Assembly (NCBI GenBank): GCA_964530225.1 | Contig: CAZHBA010000035.1 | Location: forward strand, 1 to 59,555 | Length of the DNA stretch: 59,555 nucleotides | Direction: 5' to 3' | Source of the DNA: CAZHBA01 sp964530225 | GTDB lineage: Bacteria; Pseudomonadota; Alphaproteobacteria; UBA6615 | Shown: piece after piece, positions 52,537 through 59,555 of the stretch | Position numbering within the stretch: position 1 is the stretch's first letter | Layout: each line of letters opens with the position of its first letter | Notes under the pieces: model-generated | Databases searched by the model: none | The model's input: only the letters and a program-made list of their open reading frames with translations | What the model was told of the DNA's origin: nothing | Program-made: the position numbers and the translations under genes

Positions 52537-52548
52537 GTCTTGTTTCCC

Positions 52549-55407
52549 CTAATGCGCCTTGTCCCAATTATTGCCAACGCCAGCGTCGGCGACCAGGGGC
52601 ACAGCGAGGTTGACGGCCGGAGCGGCGGCGCCCTCCATCACCTTGCGCGCCACCGCGATGGTGGCGTCGACCTCGGCATCGGGCACCTCGAACAACAGTT
52701 CGTCATGCACTTGTAGCAGCATCTGCGCAGCGAGCTTTTTGCGGGTTAGCGCCGGCGGCATACGCACCATGGCGCGTTTGATGATGTCGGCCGCCGCGCC
52801 CTGGATCGGCGCGTTGATCGCCTGGCGCTCGGCGGCGTTGCGCACCGCCTGGTTCTTGTCGCAGATGCCGCTTAAATAGATGCGCCGGCCGAACAGAGTC
52901 TCCACGTAGCCGGTCTCGGCGGCGAACGCGATGGTCTCATTCATATAGTCGCGAATACCGGGGTAGCGCTCGAAATAGGCGTCGATATAGGCCTGGGCGT
53001 CACCGCGCGCGATGCCCAGATTGCGCGCCAGGCCGAAAGCGGAAATGCCGTAGATAATGCCAAAATTGATCGCCTTGGCGCGGCGGCGCAGGTCGGGACC
53101 AAGCTCGTCCAAGGGCACGTCGAACACCTGGCTGGCGGTTAGCGCATGGATGTCCTGGCCGACCTCGAAGGCCTTGATCAGCGCGCTGATGCCGGCGACG
53201 TGGGCGAGCACACGTAGCTCGATCTGCGAATAGTCGAGCGACACTAGCTTGTGGCCAGCCTCGGCGACGAAGGCGGCGCGGATCTTGCGGCCCTCTTCGG
53301 TGCGCACCGGAATGTTCTGCAGGTTGGGTTCGTTAGACGACAGGCGGCCGGTCGAGGCGATAGCCATGCCATAAGACGTGTGGATCCTGCCCGTCTCTTG
53401 GTTAATTTCGATCACCAGCGCATCGGTGTAGGTGGATTTGAGTTTCGCTAGCTGGCGCCAGTCGAGCACAGTGCGGGGCAGCTCGTAGCCCTGCGCGGCG
53501 AGGTCTTCGAGGATGTCGGCGCTAGTCGAATAGGCGCCGGTCTTGCCCTTCTTGCCGCCCTCGATACCAAGCTTATCAAACAGAATTTTGCCGAGCTGCT
53601 TGGGCGAGCCGATGTTGAACTCTTCGCCGGCTAGCTTGTACGCCGCTTCTTCCAGCTTCACCGCGCGCTTGCCGAAATCCTTCGACAGCGCGGTGAGCGC
53701 CTTGGCGTCGGCCTTGATGCCGACGCGCTCCATGGCGACGATCACCGGCACCAGCGGCCGCTCGATGGTCTCGTAGACCGTGGTCAGGTGGTCGACGGCA
53801 AGCCGCGGTTTCAACGCCCGGTGCAGGCGCAGCGTGATGTCAGCGTCTTCGGCGGCATAGTCGAGTGCGGCATCCAAGCCCACCTCAGCGAAGCTAATCT
53901 GGTTCTTGCCGCTGCCGGCGACGTCGGAAAACTTGATCGTCTCGTGACCGAGATGGCGAAGCGCCAGATCGTCGAGATTATGCCGGTTGCGCCCGGCGAC
54001 GAGCACGTAGGACAGTAACATGGTGTCGTCGAGGGCAGCGGGCACCAGCGGCGATAATTTCGGCAGATACTGCTCGCAGGCGCGCGCCAGCACCAGAAGA
54101 TCGTATTTTGCGTTGTGGGCGATTTTGAGAACCGATGGGTCCTCGAGCAATTCCTTGAGCGGCTTCAACGCTTTCGCTAGAGGTATTTGCTTAATCTCGC
54201 CGTTGGCGTTATTGGCACCGCTGCCATCCAGGTCCAGCTCGGCCGGCGCAGCTTTCACATGGCTGACCGGCACGTAGCAGCCGGCGCCCACCTCGGTCGA
54301 CAACGAGAAGCCGACGAGCTCGGCCTGCATGGCGTTGAGCGAGGTGGTCTCGGTATCGAAGGCGACGACACCGGCGGCATAGGCCGCCTCGATCCAGGCA
54401 GCTAGCGCCTTTTCGTCTTGCACCAGCTCATACGGCAAATCATCCACAGAATTGTCAATTTCTTCCTCTTGAACCATTGCAGCCAGTTCAGTTACATCCA
54501 GCTTTTCTTCCTCCACAAGGCGCTTTCCGACCCGCTCGATCAGCCTTGCGAACTCCATTCTTTGCAAGAACTCGATCACCGTCGCCGGGTCGGGGTTAGC
54601 CAGCGCGAAATCGTCGACACTCTCTTCCGTGTCGACATCGTCCTTGAGGGTCGCCAGTTCGCGGCTGATGCGCGCCAGCTCAGCATGTTCGATCAAGTTT
54701 TCGCGGCGCTTGGGCTGTTTAATCTCCCCAGCGCGCGCGAGCAGGATGTCGAGGTCGCCATACTCTTCGATCAGTTGCGCCGCAATCTTGACGCCGATAC
54801 CCGGCACACCGGGTACATTGTCGGTACTGTCGCCGGCCAGCGCCTGCACGTCGATGACCTTGTCCGGCGCCACGCCAAACTTTTCGGTCACCTCGGCGGC
54901 ACCGATTACCACGTCTTTCATGGGGTCGAACATGGTGACGCCGGGACGCACCAGCTGCATTAAATCCTTGTCCGACGACACCACCACCACCTCGATACCG
55001 CGCTCGACCGCCGCGCGGGCGTAGGTGGCGATCAAATCGTCCGCCTCGTATCCCTCCAACTGGATTGCCGGCAGGTTGAAGGCGCGCGTCGCCTCGCGCA
55101 CCAGCTCGAACTGCGGCACCAGCTCTTCGGGCAGCGCGTCGCGGTTGGCCTTGTAGTCGGGGTAGATGTCGTTGCGAAAAGTCTTGCGCGCAGTATCGAA
55201 GATCACCGCCATATAGTCGAACGCGCCGTCGGCATGCGCCTGGTCGATGAGCTTGAGCAACATTGAACAATAGCCGTTGACGGCGCTTGTTGGCATACCA
55301 TCGCGTCGCGTCATTCTAGGCAATCCAAAAAAAGCACGAAAGATGAACCCCGAACCGTCAATCAGGTAGAGCTTTTCCGCCACATTTTTCGGTTTTGCTT
55401 TCGCCAT
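52549..55407 (-). CDS. polA: DNA polymerase I
   Basis: A 952-residue three-domain polymerase for Okazaki maturation and repair. N-terminal 5'-3' exonuclease (YLIDGSGFIFRAFFGLP, GYEADDLIATYA, GDSTDNVPGVPGIG); 3'-5' proofreading domain with the intact DxE in VVAFDTETTSL and HNAKYDLLVLA; polymerase domain with SLDYSQIELRVLAHVAG, RRRAKAINFGIIYGIS and VHDELLFEVP. All key catalytic motifs are present. The ATG 55407 start is standard. It lies alone on the minus strand. Confidence 0.98.
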   Translation of the reverse strand: MAKAKPKNVAEKLYLIDGSGFIFRAFFGLPRMTRRDGMPTSAVNGYCSMLLKLIDQAHADGAFDYMAVIFDTARKTFRNDIYPDYKANRDALPEELVPQFELVREATRAFNLPAIQLEGYEADDLIATYARAAVERGIEVVVVSSDKDLMQLVRPGVTMFDPMKDVVIGAAEVTEKFGVAPDKVIDVQALAGDSTDNVPGVPGIGVKIAAQLIEEYGDLDILLARAGEIKQPKRRENLIEHAELARISRELATLKDDVDTEESVDDFALANPDPATVIEFLQRMEFARLIERVGKRLVEEEKLDVTELAAMVQEEEIDNSVDDLPYELVQDEKALAAWIEAAYAAGVVAFDTETTSLNAMQAELVGFSLSTEVGAGCYVPVSHVKAAPAELDLDGSGANNANGEIKQIPLAKALKPLKELLEDPSVLKIAHNAKYDLLVLARACEQYLPKLSPLVPAALDDTMLLSYVLVAGRNRHNLDDLALRHLGHETIKFSDVAGSGKNQISFAEVGLDAALDYAAEDADITLRLHRALKPRLAVDHLTTVYETIERPLVPVIVAMERVGIKADAKALTALSKDFGKRAVKLEEAAYKLAGEEFNIGSPKQLGKILFDKLGIEGGKKGKTGAYSTSADILEDLAAQGYELPRTVLDWRQLAKLKSTYTDALVIEINQETGRIHTSYGMAIASTGRLSSNEPNLQNIPVRTEEGRKIRAAFVAEAGHKLVSLDYSQIELRVLAHVAGISALIKAFEVGQDIHALTASQVFDVPLDELGPDLRRRAKAINFGIIYGISAFGLARNLGIARGDAQAYIDAYFERYPGIRDYMNETIAFAAETGYVETLFGRRIYLSGICDKNQAVRNAAERQAINAPIQGAAADIIKRAMVRMPPALTRKKLAAQMLLQVHDELLFEVPDAEVDATIAVARKVMEGAAAPAVNLAVPLVADAGVGNNWDKAH

Positions 55408-55507
55408 GGCTAAGATTTAGCGCACTCGGCGCGCCTGAGCGAGACCCGCGAACATTTTAGGCGGTGGATTACTTGGTATCGGCTTGCGCGCACCACCGGA
55501 AGAAAGG

Positions 55508-55536
55508 CCTCATCCTGAACCTGTCGAAGGATGAGG
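55508..55536. repeat. Dispersed palindromic repeat copy
   Basis: CCTCATCCTGAAC, then CTGTCGAAGGATGAGG: a 29-bp hairpin with near-perfect arms upstream of polA. Related copies lie at 38741, 56657 and 58835. It belongs to a palindromic type widespread in alphaproteobacterial intergenic DNA. Confidence 0.75.
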
Positions 55537-55642
55537 TGTTACGAATTACTTGGGTCTGTTCTCGGTCGCCACGCGACGATCCGCGCATTCGCCTGTTCGA
55601 TCTTCGCTGCGCTGAGTTCGCCGGCAAACTGGCCGCGGTCTG

Positions 55643-55810
55643 CTACAGTGGGTTGATCTCTAGATATTCCGGGTTGAGATTGCCACCGCTCATCAAGTCG
55701 ACAAGCTTAAATTCGTAAGTCGTGCCGGTTATCAACAACATCAGCGCGGTCTTGTAGGCGTTGCCCGACTGCGGGAAGCCATACAGTACATACGACAGAT
55801 TGTCGTTCAT
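55643..55810 (-). pseudogene. Glutathione S-transferase, N-terminal domain only
   Basis: From ATG 55810, with a GGGAGAACGAAG stretch upstream, the frame reads LYGFPQSGNAYKTALMLLIT, TYEFKLVDLMSGG and PEYLEINPL, the thioredoxin-like N-domain of GSTs, and stops at TAG just where GKVP is expected. A neighbouring frame downstream may keep a trace of the helical domain, but it is not clear. The 55-residue product would lack the substrate domain. Confidence 0.72.
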
Positions 55811-55860
55811 AATCTTCGTTCTCCCAAATTCGCTGCATCTTCGAGCGCAGCTGAGTCCAA

Positions 55861-56385
55861 TTATGGCAAGCCCGGCCAGCCGGCCCGCACCAGCTTCCAG
55901 TTAAGCTGATCGCCACGTGCACCCGCGATTTCAAAACCGAGTTTTTCCAGCGTGCGCACCGAGGCGGCATTATCGACGGCGCAATCGGCAACAATGTGCT
56001 GGGCGCGCGAATCCGTGAACGCCCAATCGATCAGAGCCGAACAGCCCTCGACGGTGAGGCCGCGGCGGCGGTGCGCCGGTACGACCTGATATCCGAGCTC
56101 GACCGCACCTTCGGCGGTTGGCGCACCGCTGAACGAGGCCGCGCCGACGACCAGGCGTTCGGACTTGAAGACAAACAGCCACAGGCCCCAGCCACCGGTA
56201 TCGGGCGGTGCCGTGGCGCCCAAAGCCGAATTGGCGGCATCGTCGAGGCGTTGGGCGAACGCCGGCAGCTTGGCCGTCAGGTCGGCGTCGGGAAAATCGC
56301 GGTGCAGCAACCCGGCGGCTAACTCACTGGCGTGTTTGCGGTCGCCGATCAGCGCCCGGGCGAGCGCGCGGTCGACCGGCTGCAA
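55861..56385 (-). CDS. GNAT-family N-acetyltransferase (RimJ/RimL-like)
   Basis: Acetyl-CoA-dependent acetyltransferase. The acetyl-CoA loop is VVPAHRRRGLTVEG (about residues 101-114), and VDNAASVRTLEKLGFE is the classic C-terminal motif. The first strand (ETGRLTLQPVD in the open frame) begins before the only start, TTG 56385, so the annotated N-terminus is probably short or the start is unusual. Substrate unknown. The 3' end abuts the GST remnant. Confidence 0.82.
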   Translation of the reverse strand: MQPVDRALARALIGDRKHASELAAGLLHRDFPDADLTAKLPAFAQRLDDAANSALGATAPPDTGGWGLWLFVFKSERLVVGAASFSGAPTAEGAVELGYQVVPAHRRRGLTVEGCSALIDWAFTDSRAQHIVADCAVDNAASVRTLEKLGFEIAGARGDQLNWKLVRAGWPGLP

Positions 56386-56451
56386 GGTCAGGCGCCCGGT
56401 TTCGAGGGGCGAAGGAAAGGTTGACGGTGTCAGCGTTCGACAACCTGGTTA

Positions 56452-56625
56452 TTAGTGGGAAGCCGCTACTGTAGCGCCGGCTTTCATCACATAGTGGCGG
56501 CCACAATAGGGGCAGTCGACTTCTGCCATACCGCCCATGTTGAGGAATACGCGCGGATGTCCCAACGCGCCGCCGTCGCAGGCAACGGTGGGACTGTCGA
56601 CCTCGACAATTTCGGGCAGTTCCAT
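56452..56625 (-). CDS. Zinc-finger domain protein (zf-CHCC)
   Basis: A 57-residue protein with the CHCC zinc site: Cys in VACDGG, His in LGHPRVFLN, and two Cys in VDCPYCGRHYVM. The ATG at 56625 is preferred, since the upstream extension runs through a dispersed repeat. In mitochondria the related subunit belongs to complex I; the bacterial proteins have no settled role. It may be read together with the acetyltransferase. Confidence 0.85.
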   Translation of the reverse strand: MELPEIVEVDSPTVACDGGALGHPRVFLNMGGMAEVDCPYCGRHYVMKAGATVAASH

Positions 56626-56656
56626 CGGTCCTAAGCCCCTCGGTTTCCTCTCTCGG

Positions 56657-56683
56657 CTCATCCTGAGCCTGTCGAAGGATGAA
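56657..56683. repeat. Dispersed palindromic repeat copy
   Basis: CTCATCCTGAGC then CTGTCGAAGGATGAA, one arm identical to the copy at 55508 apart from single bases. It lies 30 nt upstream of the zinc-finger gene, in its likely promoter region. Confidence 0.7.
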
Positions 56684-56827
56684 GCCGCGATCAATCCCTA
56701 TACCTCGACAAGCCCAGTATGAGGATTTATCCAAACATTCGACCCAGCACGGCAATAGCGGTTGCCATGCACGGCAAGGCCCCATACATAGGCGAATAGG
56801 TGATTTGTCTCAACTGTCAGAAACCAG

Positions 56828-57814
<987 letters not shown>

Positions 57815-57827
57815 TCACGGTAAGGCA

Positions 57828-58820
57828 ATGCGAACTTATTCCTTCATCCTGCTGGCTATGTTGGTACTGGCCGCCTGCGCACCACGTCTGCAAGACCCCA
57901 GCCCCGACCCGCGCCGTTCCATGACCCCGTACCTGACCGCTAATAGTTTTGCTACCAGCGACGGTGTTTCCCTGCCGCTGCGCCGATGGCTGCCCGAAGA
58001 AAATCCCAGAACCGTTATCGTCGCCCTGCACGGCTTCAACGATTATGGCAATGCGTTCGCCGATATCGGAGCGTTTTTTACCAGCCACGGCATCGCCGTT
58101 TTGGCTTACGACCAACGCGGCTTCGGTGCCGCGCCCGAGCCCGGCATCTGGGCCGGCACGAAAACGCTCACCGCCGACTTCCGCGATTTCCTCGCCGCCG
58201 CACGCGCCACCTATCCCGGTGTGCCTGTGCACGCGCTGGGCGACAGCATGGGCGGTGGGGTGATGATAGCGGCGTGGGCGGAAGGGCGCTTTCCCGCCGA
58301 TAGCGTGATCCTGGTAGCGCCGGCAGTGTGGGGCCGCGCCACCATGCCGTTCTACCAGACCGCCGCCCTATGGCTGTTGGTCTATACAACACCGTGGATG
58401 CGCATTGGCGGGCGCGGCCTCAAACGCCAGCCGTCCGACAATATCGAGATGCTGCGAGCGCTTGGCCGCGACCCTTTGGTGATCAAGGAAACAAGGGTTG
58501 ACGCAGCATGGGGCATCACCAATTTAATGGACGCCGCGCTGGCTGGGGCCAAGGTCTACGACGCGCCCTCGCTCATTCTCTACGGCGCCAACGACGACAT
58601 CATTCCGGCACGCGCTACGCTCGAGATGTTGGCGAACCTACCGCCGTCAGAAAACCCCCGCAAAGTAGCAATTTACGACGCTGGCTTTCACATGCTACTG
58701 CGCGACCTGAAGGCCGAGACATCCTGGCACGACATTCTGGCCTGGCTCGACAACCCCAATGGCGGCCTGCCCTCGGGCGCCGACACGGTCGACCCGGCGC
58801 GCGCCTTGGCGCAGTGGTAG
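57828..58820 (+). CDS. Alpha/beta-hydrolase (lysophospholipase-like) lipoprotein
   Basis: A signal peptide with lipobox LAAC (Cys17) anchors a Hydrolase_4-type domain. GXSXG is ALGDSMGGG with the nucleophile Ser at about residue 140; VALHGFNDYG holds the oxyanion region, the acid is in GANDDIIPARA and the His in AGFHMLLRD. A monoglyceride lipase or lysophospholipase role is common in the family. GCG-rich codon use fits the chromosome. It follows the ABC ATPase by 13 nt, so both may be co-transcribed. Confidence 0.9.
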   Translation: MRTYSFILLAMLVLAACAPRLQDPSPDPRRSMTPYLTANSFATSDGVSLPLRRWLPEENPRTVIVALHGFNDYGNAFADIGAFFTSHGIAVLAYDQRGFGAAPEPGIWAGTKTLTADFRDFLAAARATYPGVPVHALGDSMGGGVMIAAWAEGRFPADSVILVAPAVWGRATMPFYQTAALWLLVYTTPWMRIGGRGLKRQPSDNIEMLRALGRDPLVIKETRVDAAWGITNLMDAALAGAKVYDAPSLILYGANDDIIPARATLEMLANLPPSENPRKVAIYDAGFHMLLRDLKAETSWHDILAWLDNPNGGLPSGADTVDPARALAQW

Positions 58821-58834
58821 AACGTAATCTCCAT

Positions 58835-58953
58835 TCATCCTTCGAGACGAGCCTACCGGCCCTCCTCAGGATGAGGGTAGAGGATAAACAAATAAAACAA
58901 GCCCCATGCTGAGGAGGCGCGAAGCGCCGTCTTAAAATATGAGGCACCGGCGC
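58835..58953. repeat. Two tandem dispersed palindromic repeat copies
   Basis: Copy one runs TCATCCTTCGAGACGAGC to CCTCAGGATGA (58835-58875); copy two begins ATGCTGAGGAGGCGCGAAGC near 58906 and ends TATGAGG at 58953. Both are the long form of the palindrome seen at 55508 and lie between convergent genes. Confidence 0.7.
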
Positions 58954-58964
58954 AGCGTTAGGAT

Positions 58965-59399
58965 CTAGTCCTCGTCCTTGCGTTCGAGATCGAGCGCCAG
59001 CGAATTCATACAATAGCGCAGACCGGTCGGCGGCGGACCGTCGGGAAACACGTGACCCAAATGGGCGTCGCACTTGGCGCAAACGATCTCGGTGCGCATC
59101 ATAAAGAAGCTGCGGTCCCTGCGGTCGTCAACCGCGCCGCGGGTAATGCTGTCATAAAAACTCGGCCAACCAGTGTCGCTGTCAAACTTCTGCGCCGCAT
59201 CGAACAGCGGATTGCCGCAGCACACACACTTGTAGACGCCCTGATCCTTGCAATCATCGTACTCACCGCTAAAGGCCGGCTCGGTGCCGTGCTGGCGGGT
59301 GACATGGTATTGCTCGGGCGTCAGCTGCGTGCGCCATTCCTCGTCGCTTTTGACGATTTTGCCTGTGTTTTCTTTGATGCTCGTGTCGCTGTCTACCAT
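58965..59399 (-). CDS. msrB: Peptide-methionine (R)-S-oxide reductase
   Basis: Repairs oxidised methionine. 144 residues from the ATG 59399 (GGGAAGAG site upstream). Structural zinc is held by CxxC pairs in YKCVCCGNPLF and VCAKCDAHLGH; the catalytic Cys130 is in LRYCMNSLAL; substrate pocket residues lie in DTGWPSFYD. Cytoplasmic; no signal peptide in the chosen frame. Confidence 0.96.
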   Translation of the reverse strand: MVDSDTSIKENTGKIVKSDEEWRTQLTPEQYHVTRQHGTEPAFSGEYDDCKDQGVYKCVCCGNPLFDAAQKFDSDTGWPSFYDSITRGAVDDRRDRSFFMMRTEIVCAKCDAHLGHVFPDGPPPTGLRYCMNSLALDLERKDED

Positions 59400-59530
59400 C
59401 GGTCGCTCTTCCCAAGGTTGAGAAGCTATAATATGGGCACATCCCGGCTTTCGATCAACGCACGCAGCGCTAATTGATCCCGGCGACACGCTTGACCGAT
59501 TCAGACAAAAGCGTAATGTCAGCGCCACAC

Positions 59531-59555
59531 GCGCTCGTAGCTCAGCTGGATAGAG
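59531..59555 (+). tRNA. tRNA 5' end, cut by window; probably tRNA-Arg
   Basis: The last 25 bases, GCGCTCG then TAGCTCAGCTGGATAGAG, are an acceptor strand, position 8-9 and a D-arm. This start is typical of tRNA-Arg in alphaproteobacteria, but the anticodon lies outside the window. Confidence 0.8.

Overview
This window comes from an alphaproteobacterial chromosome, most likely a Rhodospirillales-type lineage. The placement is an inference from gene order and families, not from a marker-gene comparison. The pointers are the runs aroA-cmk-rpsA-sppA-ihfB and pyrF-trpF-trpB-trpA-accD-folC, the set trxA/addA/addB/tsaE, ahcY next to ptsH/manX/rapZ/hprK, a ChvG/ChvI two-component pair, and a TIGR02300-type zinc-ribbon protein. 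The DNA is GC-rich with short AT-rich islands.

Layout. 1-6.2 kb: a CoA-transferase cut by the window edge, a ThDP-dependent lyase, a broken luciferase-like monooxygenase, an exported nuclease and a GYD-domain protein. 6.7-7.1 kb: tRNA-Ala(GGC) with a copy of its 3' half 310 bp away and an integrase remnant between the copies, which is a collapsed integration scar. 7.7-21.4 kb: a long co-oriented housekeeping run (shikimate, CMP kinase, ribosomal protein S1, SppA, IHF-beta, pyrimidine, tryptophan, fatty acid and folate genes). 21.4-23.4 kb: a decay zone with three pseudogenes around an intact cupin. 23.3-34.3 kb, minus strand: thioredoxin, AddAB, TsaE, AhcY, then the PTS regulatory genes ptsH, manX and hprK, all broken, around an apparently intact rapZ. 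34.3-45.5 kb: a catabolic block (amidohydrolase, two Gfo/Idh/MocA dehydrogenases, GntR regulator, beta-hydroxyacid dehydrogenase, a TRAP-type binding protein without signal peptide, a flavin monooxygenase and an extradiol dioxygenase) with several dead genes. It lies between hprK and chvG, which are neighbours in many alphaproteobacteria. 45.6-51.7 kb: ChvG/ChvI, a Sco/PCu(A)C copper-delivery pair, a HugZ-type protein and a two-domain cold-shock protein. 52-59.5 kb: remnant of a BglII-type restriction enzyme, DNA polymerase I, a truncated GST, acetyltransferase, zinc-finger protein, ABC ATPase, lipoprotein hydrolase, MsrB and the start of a tRNA.

The strongest theme is gene decay. About fifteen remnants are recognisable. 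Several keep one reading frame but carry in-frame TAG, TGA or TAA codons; others have the beginning of a protein joined directly to its end. A Sel1-repeat gene has five internal stops and no frameshift over 222 codons. The decay reaches regulation (PTS relay), defence (restriction enzyme), mobile DNA (integrase) and transport (TctB/TctC), while core metabolism is intact. AddA, full length, has Gln in place of the Walker A lysine.

The clearest regulatory signal is a 27-bp near-identical sequence with a CTTATATAAG palindrome. It stands in the same orientation 78 and 87 nt upstream of the two Gfo/Idh/MocA genes in the catabolic block, with a GntR/UTRA regulator encoded between them.
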